In this document: positions 47,880 through 58,400 of the stretch, piece by piece
Layout: the number at the start of each line of letters is the position of its first letter
Position numbering within the stretch: position 1 is the stretch's first letter
Source: Diphasiastrum complanatum
Lineage: Eukaryota > Streptophyta > Lycopodiopsida > Lycopodiales > Lycopodiaceae
Assembly (NCBI GenBank): GCA_029204225.1
Contig: MU832026.1
Span: 26,817-90,816, forward strand
Direction: 5' to 3'
DNA: 64,000 bases
Notes under the pieces: generated by a model
What the model was told of the DNA's origin: nothing
Databases searched by the model: none
What the model saw: only the letters and a program-made list of their open reading frames with translations
Program-made: the position numbers and the translations under genes

Positions 47880-48430
47880 TTTTGAGTGCATTTCTACCCA
47901 AAAAAGGTAGTGTCCTTGACAGTCCATGTTGTACCACCAAACCATGCTTTTAGCCACTTTTCTTGTCAATACTTGATACAAGCTAAGATCAACTATACCA
48001 CCACTGAGCGAGAGGCTCTAGCCATGGTTTACAGTGTGAAAAAATATCACCATTATCTACTTGCCAACCTCTTTGTATTTTTTGTTGATCATCAAGCCCT
48101 CTTGTATCTTGTCAACCAACCATGTACCACGGGATGAATCACTAGATGGTTGTTGCTATTATAGGAATTTCAATTGCGGATCGTAGTACGCAAGAGTAAG
48201 CAACACTATTTAGCAGATCATTTTTCAAGGATCCACAATGTACTACCTAGTAAGGAGATACCAGATGAACTACCAAATGCAATCATTTTCATGGCAAACG
48301 CATAACCTGAGTGGTTAGCTGATGTTATTGAGTATCCTATGACAAGACGACCACCTCAAGAGATGAATAAGGTAGAGCAACACAAGTTAATTTCAAGATC
48401 TTCTTCTTATACCTTGATAGTAGGCTAACT
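47880..48430 (+). pseudogene. Ty3/gypsy RNase H relic
   Basis: The frame reads INYTTTEREALAMVYSVKKY and FVFFVDHQALLYLVNQPC, the RNase H core of a gypsy pol with the catalytic Glu (TERE) and Asp (VDHQAL). After a stop, ITRWLLLL-stop-EF and HYLADHFSRI continue the typical order toward the integrase linker. RT and integrase are missing, and several stops make it a relic. Confidence 0.88.
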
Positions 48431-48895
48431 CTACAAGATAGTTCTTGATCAGATATGATCAAATCTACATGTATTTGGCATGTGTAGATTGATGAATTCT
48501 AGCTTGTGAATGATTCTAGATGTGCATCCAAATTTAGCCAAGATTTTGTTAAGCCATTATGTGTGTTTTGGATCTGAATTTTTCACATGGCATCAAAACA
48601 AGTTTCAGGCTAAAGTTGGTGGATTTGCCAAATTTAGAGGTGGATTTGAGGGCACCATCAATTATAGTGTGAATTGGAGTGGTTTCTAGCTCAAATCGAG
48701 CATTTTCAATTGTAGAAAGTGGATCTTTGTGATCCTAGCATCATTTTAGGTCAAATCACTTGGAGTAGGCCAAGTTTTGAATTCACTTACTGGAATGTGG
48801 AGACAAAAATTGCTCATGATTTTGGGTTTTGCATTCTATTAGTAGATGTATCAAGGTTCTAGCTTTTGCATATAGCTTTTGCTTGATTCAATATT
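48431..48895. other. Unassigned, possibly LTR leader sequence
   Basis: AT-rich, with CATGTGTAG-type motifs like those in the LTRs. No coding motif. Confidence 0.35.
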
Positions 48896-48899
48896 TTGC

Positions 48900-49815
48900 A
48901 TTTTTGAAGAAGAAAAGAGATCAAGGTGAGACCAATCTAACTCTTGATGAAGATGGTTTTGATGAACAAATTTCAAATGGTGATTTTGTTATGTCATCAT
49001 GCTTGTTGGCTAATCATGGAGATATTGATCCTTGGTGGATTGATAGTGGAGCTACATCACATAATGACATTTCATAAGGAGTATTATTCATCATCGATGG
49101 CATTTGAAGGGTACAAGAAGGTGATCTACATGGACAAACAATGATGGTGAGTGTCCAATCAAAGGGATTGGCACAATTCCTATCTCTCTCTATACCAATA
49201 GGAATGTTCATTCCATCTATCACTAAGAATCTTCTTAGTGTGAGTCAAATTCTTGGTTTCAAGGTGGAGTTTGATGGTGATGCTTGTTTGATCAAGAAGG
49301 AAAGTGAATTGATTTCAAAAGGAAAGAGACAAGGTAAATTGTTCAAACTTGATGCTTGTGTTGTTGCTAACCAAGTTGGATGTATGGAAAAGGAGCAATT
49401 GTCAATGCAAGAGGTATGGCACAAGAGATTGGAGCATCTCAACTACAAGTCATTGGAGGTGATGGCAAAGAGACAAGTTGTTTTTGGTCTTCCCAAATCT
49501 CTAACTAGCATGAATCATGTTTGTGTTCAATGTGATTTATCAAAGTCACATAGGTTACCTTACAAGAGATTTACATCAAGATCAAGTAAGCTTTTTGAAC
49601 TTGTGACCCATACAACTTAGCACCACCATTACTACAATTAGCAATGGTGTATGTGACATTTATTGATGATTTTAGTAGATTTTGTTGGGTGTATCTACTA
49701 AAGAGCAAAAATGCGGTGTTTGATGTCTTTGTCAAGTTCAAAATGGCAAGGGAGGTCCAATTCTCTACCAAGATCAAGTTCGTGGACCAATTTTTGAGAC
49801 ATGACATCTATATTG
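48900..49815 (+). pseudogene. Copia protease, GAG-pre-integrase and integrase start
   Basis: The frame has PWWIDSGATSH (intact D-S-G protease motif) and then a shift. A second frame (49,141-49,620) has ITKNLLSVSQI, LWHKR-like VWHKRLEHLNYKSLEVM and CVQCDLSKSHRLPYKRF. After another shift, VTFIDDFSRFCWVYLL starts the integrase core. It breaks off near 49,815 in unrelated sequence, before the catalytic Asp-Gly-Gly motif. Confidence 0.88.
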
Positions 49816-51150
49816 TTGAAATTTCACAATTCTAGCTTGACCGATTTTGGTCACATGCATTGTAATTGGCAAGATGGCCATGTAAATAGATGCCACACGT
49901 GCCAAATAGCATAGGATGCTTTCCCAAGATTTCATTCCTCATATTACATTGTGATAGCATCTTTGAAATGCGGCCAATGTGTGCTTAGATAAGATAGAAA
50001 AATTCTAGGAGCTAAAAATCGCATGTTTTACATTGTTTTTTATTCTTGAGATCTTGATCCCATATTAAGGTAGATCCAATGTTAGATGTTAGGGTTAGGT
50101 TATGATAAGTACAAAGATGCCCTAAAACATTCAGATCCAAGCTTGAAATGTATAAATGTATGATGGGATCTCCATCCAAATATGAAAAAAAATCGTATTT
50201 TCCACTTCTATCAACATTGTCTTTGGGTGGCGAGTTATAGCTATTGGATGTGAGTGATTCTATGCATTAGTTACTTGATTTGGAAGGTACTAAAGTTGAT
50301 TATAGGTCTGAGAAGCTTGCTACACTTTACTTTAGTGTATTTGATCAAATCTATGTGCCTATTGTGGAGTTAAATGCCAAATTAGCTAGTTTTGGTAACT
50401 AGTCTTGATTCTAGCTCATAGTTTGGATCTAGATCTTTGATTTGTGCATCCTCCATTTGCTATAAAATTTTGTCATACGTGTTCTACTTCATCAACAATT
50501 TCCCTAGATGGTCTCTGCCCAAATCAGGAAGAATCGGGAGCAAGAGCATCAACGCCTTGATTGTATTGCCACATAGGCTAAAGAATAAGTGACCCATCTC
50601 TTCCACTGTATTATATCTTTCAAAAAAAGAAAGACATAAAAAGAAAATAAAAGAAGCCCAAGAAAAATAAATCCAAAGGACTCATTTTTCCTCCTTTGTT
50701 TTCCAATATTTTTTCCTTTTCTACTTTCTTGATTTTTCTTGTTCCTTATTTTTCGATTCTTTCAGACTAGATGCAATGTGCATGCTCTTGCCATCCTGGC
50801 ACTCCCCCCCTCTAACCTATTAGCTAGAAGGGCTATTCAAAAAAAGAAAAAGACAAGCCCACCTTCTTTAGCACCTTTGCCATTTTCTCTTTCCCCCTCT
50901 AAAATCCCCCCTCTCTTTTCACACTCACTTTCACCAATATGTCAACACTCCACTTGTAGTGGCACTCCAACCCATATCTAGATCCAAGCAGATCCAAGCC
51001 AATTCAATGAATCAAGCAAATCCAACAGATCCACGATGAAAGCTCATCTATCCCCACTCAGCATGGTGCCAGCAAGTCCCCAACTTCATCAACAACACCA
51101 CCCAACTTCACCAACAATAAGTTGACACTATGGAACTAGCGTCAAAATAG
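49816..51150. other. Unassigned AT-rich sequence
   Basis: It follows the broken integrase. Short pyrimidine-rich frames only. A purine-rich stretch lies at 50,615-50,680. Confidence 0.4.
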
Positions 51151-51154
51151 TGTG

Positions 51155-51290
51155 AAGGGCATGTTGGCCATTTACAGTACATGGCCAACGCACGATGTAA
51201 GTAGATATTCAGGGCTCTTGTAGCCCATTTACAGTACATGCCCATCACACGGTGTGAATAGATACTAAGGGCTCTCATAGCCTCATTTTT
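51155..51290 (+). repeat. Tandem duplication, about 67 bp x 2
   Basis: Both copies contain CCCATTTACAGTACATG or its variant GCCATTTACAGTACATG, then CACG-TGTAA-TAGATA and AGGGCTCT-TAGCC. Confidence 0.8.
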
Positions 51291-51645
51291 TTAAGCAATG
51301 TAATTAAATAAAAAAAGAAATAGTATTTCAATAAAAATGTGAAAGGTACGTATCTAGTGGGTGTGCAATTAGACCTAGTAAGTGTGAAGAAGAGATATTC
51401 ATCAAGTATAGCTTAAATCTCTCATGTATTTTTTGAAGAAACGATAAGTTATGTTTAATGTCAAATAAGTACTAGGTAATGGCCATTGAGGGATCCAAGA
51501 CCCGAGCAGAGAGTCGTGGAGGCCAAAAGCTGCTCTAGGGACTATATTATAAGTGGTAATGGCCCGACCAATTGCTCATTACCTCACATAATTGAAGTTC
51601 GTCTTATTCTTTTATGTTCCTCTATCGTGCACTATGTCTATCTCC

Positions 51646-51649
<4 letters not shown>
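51291..51649. other. Unassigned sequence
   Basis: Nothing is recognised. Confidence 0.35.

Positions 51650-51681
<32 letters not shown>
51650..51681 (+). repeat. (TC)n microsatellite
   Basis: About 32 bases of TC. Confidence 0.95.
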
Positions 51682-51684
<3 letters not shown>

Positions 51685-51730
51685 TCTTTTCTGGCAGTTA
51701 GCTGTTTATCATCTAACTATTTTACTATAC

Positions 51731-52030
51731 TCTGTTGTTGCCTTATGCGCTTCAACTAGAAGTGCCTCTTCTTCGTTGCAGGCGGTTTGATTGTTTATAG
51801 CTCTCAAGGATTGCACTGCACTCAGCTACAATTTTCTACAATTGTATTGGAGGCGCCTCTTTTTAGTTGCGAGCAGCGTACTTGTTTAGACCTTAAGCAT
51901 TGCACTCTGCTCTGTTGTTGTCTTCTATAGCTCCGTTGAAAGTGCCTCTTCTTCATTGCAATCAATTACCTTTACTATGCTTTCAAGGTTTGCAGTACAC
52001 TATGTTGTTGTCTTCTATAAATGTCTTGGC
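51731..52030 (+). repeat. Minisatellite, about 95-110 bp unit, three copies
   Basis: Each unit has TCTGTTGTTG-CTT, AGTGCCTCTTCTTCxTTGCA and a CTTTAGxxATTGCACT-like end. The middle unit is the most diverged. Confidence 0.7.
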
Positions 52031-52180
52031 AGGACGCTGCAGTTGAAGGTGCAATGGAATCTCCCATTGCATATATTTCATATAATGGAGCTCTTGGCTT
52101 TCATGAAGCCAAGCGATGCTGGATATCTACGAAGCTTGAGCTAATGCGCGATGTTGGAAATTTACGAAGCTTGAGCTAAT

Positions 52181-52181
<1 letters not shown>

Positions 52182-52232
<51 letters not shown>
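52182..52232 (+). repeat. (CT)n microsatellite
   Basis: About 51 bases of CT, preceded by a 34-bp duplication containing TACGAAGCTTGAGCTAAT. Confidence 0.97.
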
Positions 52233-52235
<3 letters not shown>

Positions 52236-52253
52236 ATTGCTATTTTCATATAG

Positions 52254-52269
52254 AAACCCTAACCCTAAA
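52254..52269 (+). promoter_or_regulatory. Telo-box (AAACCCTAACCCTAAA)
   Basis: In plants this interstitial telomere-like motif is common near transcription starts of ribosomal and other growth-related genes, often beside CT-rich leaders, as here. I found no coding exon downstream that I recognise, so its activity is unproven. Confidence 0.4.
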
Positions 52270-52529
52270 TCCAAAAAAATTCTCTCTCCCTCCACTCACG
52301 ACACGTCCTCTCTCTCTACCCTCTCTCCTCTCACATCTCCATGCGCTCTCACGACTCCTCGTCTGTCTCTCTCCTCTAACTCACGTATCTCTCTCTCACT
52401 CACCTCGTCCTCAAGATCCTCTCATTCGTGAATGAATCGCACACCTCACTCTCAATCGCTTGTTCTTGGCCAGATTGTTGTCCTTCCAAGCTCTGGATCA
52501 TCATTGTCGGCCTCGCTGCTGCTGCTGCC

Positions 52530-52566
<37 letters not shown>

Positions 52567-52937
52567 TCATATGTATAGACATTTTTCTTTGAAGGAATGA
52601 TCTTTCAGGTCTCGGTTCGCAATCCTCACGGTGACGATGCAGAGAACCATCCATAAATGAATTCATCTGAGCAAAATAGTCGTCCAAGCCTCAAAGGACT
52701 ACATGGTACAGCTCCATGATTCCACTCCCATGTCCATCCATCAACAACTGGTCTGTAATAAAATTCATAACAAACTAACTATCGATGCCTCAGGTGGACG
52801 ATCCAGGATACAGAAGCTCATCAAAAGCCATGATCATCATCCTGATATTATCGGCCTCCATTCTGCTCTATAGTAGAACAGTGTGGAGATGAAATCCATG
52901 GTTGTCTCCCCCTTTCTCTCTACCATCGCTATCCATT

Positions 52938-52981
<44 letters not shown>

Positions 52982-53440
52982 ACCCCTCTCTAGCATCGAA
53001 TTCTCTGGATCCATCGCTAGCCCACTCTTTCTCCCTCTCGAAAATTCTCCTTTTAAAAGTTTCCAAAAGCACACATTCTCTTTCTAAAATCCACGTGTTT
53101 GCCGTTCAATCCCACTTCAACTGCCCATCACCAAAGTTCTAGGGCAAACATGGCCCAATCAAAACGCAATAAACGCTTTTTCTCCATCACTGCTGACATT
53201 CTCTCGCGCAGTACACAAGGGCCCTAATACGTATGCAAGGTGCATATAGAAAAATAATATTTAAAAATTGGGCCCTATATTATGCAAAATATTATAGGGC
53301 AATCATTCAACATGAAAAATAGCAAGTAGCATAGTGCAAAGCTCCTCAATCCTCTGAGAGCCATCTTTTGTATCCAATCTGCTTTCGTTCAATATTGATA
53401 CTGGAATTTCTGTTCAACCACCTCAAGGATATTACTTCCA
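52270..53440. other. CT-rich leader-like region, no recognised gene
   Basis: CT microsatellites lie at 52,538-52,562 and 52,940-52,981. The sequence between is pyrimidine-rich on the plus strand, like a plant 5' UTR or promoter, but no protein motif appears in any frame. Confidence 0.4.
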
Positions 53441-53447
53441 AGCTTAG

Positions 53448-53510
53448 TTGCCCGTTCCGGAACGGAACGCGTTCTGGAACTTGTTCCGTTCTGGAACGAG
53501 ACCCTCAAAA
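53448..53510. repeat. GTTCC/GGAAC palindromic cluster 1
   Basis: It contains CCGTTCCGGAACGGAACGCG and several GTTCTGGAAC variants. Related clusters lie at 54,195-54,275, 56,735-56,830, 57,718-57,790, 62,080-62,100 and 62,578-62,640. Confidence 0.7.
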
Positions 53511-54194
53511 AATACGTTTGTTTACAAAGGAAAAAAAAACCATAATATCTAAGGAAGCTTGAGGAGCATCTAAGGTGTGTGTCCAATCAAAGGTGAACGT
53601 CCACAAGGCTTCCTGCTTTCTTTCCGCAAGCTCACCATCGCTGGAACTCCTGGACCATGTCCATGATATGCTCTTTACGTAATTTTTTGGTGATTGTGCT
53701 ATTTATGTCCAATCGATGTTTGTCATTTATTTGCTGAGTGATTTACTGTTCTTTTTCCTTTGAGTCAGTTTGACTGAGCTGCATTGTAGATTATATAGAC
53801 AGTTCTTCAGTATTCACCTCATCTATTCTTGATGAATTCAGGAGAGGGCGATTCTCGAGCAAGAATGTCAATCTCTTCATGAAAGCAATTGCTTTTTGAA
53901 GCATCAGGTAAAATTAGAAAATATGTCAGACGTCGATGAGCATAAAATATTTTATACTTAAAGATGAGCATAAAATATGTCAGTCATCGATGTACAGAAA
54001 AGTCTGCTCAATTTCAAGGAAGACTCGCTGGAGTACATCGCCTCCGTGAAGCTTCCTTCCAGAGTGCGTTATGGCCATTGGCTTCCATGGCACCTTCGTG
54101 TCCTCGTTAGAAGTATGACAACTCGCTATCTGTGAAATGCAAATGCAGAAAGCGCGGGCCAGCAGGGTCGTTTTACATTTTTTTTTAACTTACA
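53511..54194. other. Unassigned sequence
   Basis: No gene or element recognised between the two GTTCC clusters. Confidence 0.35.
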
Positions 54195-54275
54195 AAAAAT
54201 CGTTCCGACCCAGTTCCTTTCGGAACGTACGGAACGGAACGTTCCGACCCATTTTGGTAGGAACGAGCTTCTAAG
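54195..54275. repeat. GTTCC/GGAAC palindromic cluster 2
   Basis: It holds GGAACGTACGGAACGGAACG and flanking CGTTCCGACCCA on both sides. A run of T precedes it. Confidence 0.7.
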
Positions 54276-54659
54276 CTTCCAGGTACAGACAATCCATCGG
54301 CTGAAGTTATCACATACACTTCTTCCCTTGAATTGATCCAACAGATCATAGCACAAGATATGCTTATACTGAAAGAGAGTTTACCTCATTTGCACATTTC
54401 CAAGCACAAAAAAAAAATCATTCACAAGCATTCTCCAAGAAAGAAGACTAATAAAATCAAAGGTTGCTGAAAGCTCAGGCAGATCTCCAACAAAGATGGA
54501 ATTTCCCTATAAAGAGCTCAATCCAAACGCATAACAACCTTAGTGGCTATTACTAAGCAAGACTATCTCCCTTTAATTGATTTGGAGGGAAATATGAAAA
54601 TTTAATTATTAAGGCCCAAATTACAAACCATATAAAATAGGTTGTGGGATGTGTCAAAT
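54276..54659. other. Unassigned sequence
   Basis: No gene recognised. Confidence 0.35.
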
Positions 54660-54669
54660 ATTGCCCTCA

Positions 54670-54805
54670 AGCTTATCTACTAGAGATACCTTGTACCACT
54701 GTTTGTGGTATTCTTATCTACTAGAGCTACTTTTGTACTGCTGTTTGTGGTATTTCTATCTACTAGAGCTACTTTTGTACCACTGTTTGTGGTATTTTTC
54801 TTGGG
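54670..54805 (+). repeat. Tandem repeat, about 44-bp unit, three copies
   Basis: The unit is TCTACTAGAGCTACTTTTGT, then AC-ACTGTTTGTGGTATT-TTA. The last two copies are nearly identical. Confidence 0.9.
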
Positions 54806-55405
54806 TTATCGTTTCATACAAGGCCAATGAGCATTAGCGACTGCAAAACTGCCAACCAGGCATCAACTTGTTTGATTTGTTGGAGTGATTCATCAATAAA
54901 AAGCGTGAAATCATTGGCTAATCATCAATTAAAGGACAGCCTCTTCCAGAAAAGTTGTCACATGGCAATATACGAGTTTATGAAATAGCTGCAACCAACT
55001 TACTGGGTTGCAATAGCTGCAAGTAACAGTGATTTGCAGGAGAGCCAGGCAGACACTGGAGATCCAGGGACATACCCAAACATTTTCAAAAGAGCTCTAC
55101 CAGAATGGCATGTTCCAATCACGAACAAGCTTATTAAAGTTTATATCTGGCACCAAAAAGAATTTGCTTCTTGAGGACTTATTACAATTATCCAAGTTTT
55201 CTTCTTTATAAAGAGAGAAAAAAGAAAAGCTTGAACAGGCATCATGCATGGTGTCCAGAGGATCCTCACAATCTTAAAGGATGGAAAATGCCACAATCCA
55301 CAGCAAGTTTATGGTCGCAACATGCACAGATAGATCTTAAAGATTATTTAAAAATTGTGAAAGAATTGAACCCTGTAGGTGCAAGGAGTCTGCACATTGC
55401 ACCAA
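54806..55405. other. 3' flank of the F-box gene
   Basis: No gene recognised; part is expected to be the F-box 3' UTR. Confidence 0.4.
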
Positions 55406-58400
55406 CTATTTGTCCACAACGTCCAACAAGCATCCTCTTGATGTAATCAGTCTAAAATCAGTGATAGAATTTGTATGTAGCACTCCATAACCAAATCTTC
55501 CACTTTCATACAACCAAACTCTTCCTTCTTTACATTGCTCAGATGTAATATTGGACAAAAAACAACAATGATCTCTATCTGGAGTAACATGAAGCATTCC
55601 TACAACTTCCTCAGCCATAAAATTGTCTATATGATCTGCATTTGTAAGGTTTCCAGGTCCGAGCATCTCCGGAACCTTACCTAAGATTCTTGGTTTGACA
55701 TGCAGACAGTTGTCATAAAAGCCTTGTTCTTCGGGTGAAAGAGGCACATTGCTGCAGATGGGTGGTCTGGCAGTCCAGTAAACTGGTCCTCCCGAAGCTA
55801 TTCCAGAGCATTCTTTTATTTTCCGACAAACAATACCTCCTTGTTCGTCATAGGAAAGTAGAATAAAGTCCAAACTCATACAATGGCAAAGGCCCTACAA
55901 AAAATAGCAGCATGTTTCTCATGAGAATCCTACTGTTGGCCTACTTTCACTCATAAAATGCATTTGTCAAAGTCATCATGTCTGAAATTAGATCATAATA
56001 AAAAAGTTGATGCAAGTACGGCATACGAAAAACATAACATTCACAAACACTAGACAGCAAGTTCACATGTTAATTAGAAGGACACTCAACACTATCCTAA
56101 GGGCCATGCTGTTTTCACCTACAGAGCATCACAACAAAACACAGAACCAACACCTGTGATAATTAGTGTAAGAACAGCTATAATTAATGAGAGAATAACG
56201 ACATCCTGGTATACCTAGAATCAATCTAATCTACACAAGATAAACTTTGAAGCTCATCTACCAGAACTAAGAAATTCATCTACGAATCAACCACTGATGT
56301 TGAAGTCACAAACCCCAGTCATTGACTGTGAGGGTCCAAATCTGCAAGTGGCAATCACAGCCCAATAATCATTACATGATGATGAATAAAAAATTAAAAT
56401 ATGAATGAACTCTGAGTGACCAAACTTAAAACTATATGGTCCGAATAACAATAAAAGTGCAACTTCAGGGACTATAGATGTCCCTACCATAATATTTCTC
56501 CTATAAGCCTCCCTCCAGAAAAATAATGTTCCCACTATCAGGATTCAGTATATAAGAAAGGTACAAGCTTCAAAAACAAAAGTGTCAGTACCATCACAAT
56601 AAAGATGTCAATGCCTCAATATACATATTTAAATAGAATCCATTGATATCACAAACATGCGCGCACGCGTGCATGCACACACAACACATACACATACGTA
56701 CGTACCATAGATGCAGCAGAACGCATTACGCTGCGTCTGCATTCCGGAACGAGCGTTCCAGACAGCGGTATGCTGTTTAAAATGCTATTATGAGTTCTTA
56801 GTAGTTCTGAAACGTGAGCGTTTTGGACGGCGTGCTATTATGGATTCTGCTTTTTTTTGGTTCATTTATATATATTATAAATTTATATGTATATGCTAAA
56901 ATACATAGATAAAGCTGTTTTTGCCATAAAATCCAATTTTTTTCAAGTTTAAAAAAAAAATTGCAACTATATAAGCAATCAAAACAGTAAAAAACAAAAA
57001 GAGATGCCGATTCCATTCCTGTACCCATGGAATTAATGAACTGTGTACGGTTCACTACGATTCTGAGAACCGTACAGTGAACCATACAGTTCTCAGAAAA
57101 TTTAAGGGGGAACCGTGGTGAACCGTACTAATTAATTAATTAATTAATTTTTTTTTTTTGTTCCTACCCACAAAAACAGCCTACAAATATGCAAAAAAAA
57201 GGGCCAAAAAAAAAGTGTCTGTCTGTGAAATCTGTGTCATGAAGTACAGATGATTTGACAGAAGATACAGATGATTTCACAGATGATACAGATGATTTGA
57301 GTCATTGGACAGATGATACAGATGATTGACAGATTTCACAAATGATTTCACAGAATTCAAAGATTTTTTTGGCTCTTTTTTCGCATATTTTTGGGTTATT
57401 TTTTGGGGGGAAACTAAAAAAAAACTTAATTAATTAATCGGTACAGTTCACCACGGTTCATTAATTCTATGGTTCTATGATACCATCACAATAAAGATGT
57501 CAATGCCTGAATATACATATTAAATACAGTCTGTAATACGCACTCTGTGATTGCCTTTCATGTTTCAGTTTTAAGTTTTAACTGTCAGTTAGTTAGTTAA
57601 TCTGTTTTGTAAACTTGCAATGTCTTTGAAATTTTTTTTACAGGCTATATGTTGTTTTTCCCCACTCCATACATGTTTCCAAAAAACTTTCCACGAAAAA
57701 CAAAAAAAAAAAAATTGGGGCGTTCCGATCCGGAACGCTGCAGAATTCCGGAACCGTTCCAGAACGCTGCGTTCCGGAACAGGACGCATCTTAGAATACA
57801 GTATACTGTGACCTGTCATATATATAGAAAAAATCCACAAAAATGTACACACTGCAAAAGAAGCTGGGAAATTGGAACAGCACAGGAATATTGGCTCACT
57901 ACAGATCACATTACTAAACGCATGGACGAAGACAGCCAAACAAAGGCATTCGAATGAATGTCATGGCTAAAGAAGCTCATAACAACTTTCCCACAAAAAA
58001 TCAAAGACCACACCAACCATATAGGCTTAATGTGAACCAACTTGGCAAAAGTACCATATCTTATTAATTACTACAACTTGTGAAAAGATAACATGTGCTT
58101 CTTGCACAGAACTTGAAACATATTGATGGAAATGAGAGCTTGTACATGCAATAGAGAATGCTAATAGTAGAACTCTACATCTCATCAAAGCATTCACATA
58201 TTGACTCAAATAGAGGAGTCACAATGGGACACTACCCACCACATTAGGGAAAACTCGTTATGCAATTAACCACCGATCCAAATTGTTCAAAAAGACATTC
58301 GACTAACAATCCCAATAGGTATTTGATCTTTAAAAATATCATGGAACGAGTATGCCTACATTTCAACTTCTCATTCAACCATGCATACATTCTAACTCCT

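Noticed and set aside
52247-52270. Telomere remnant
   Set aside because: Just over two units of CCCTAAA beside a CT tract; a telo-box is the more modest reading.
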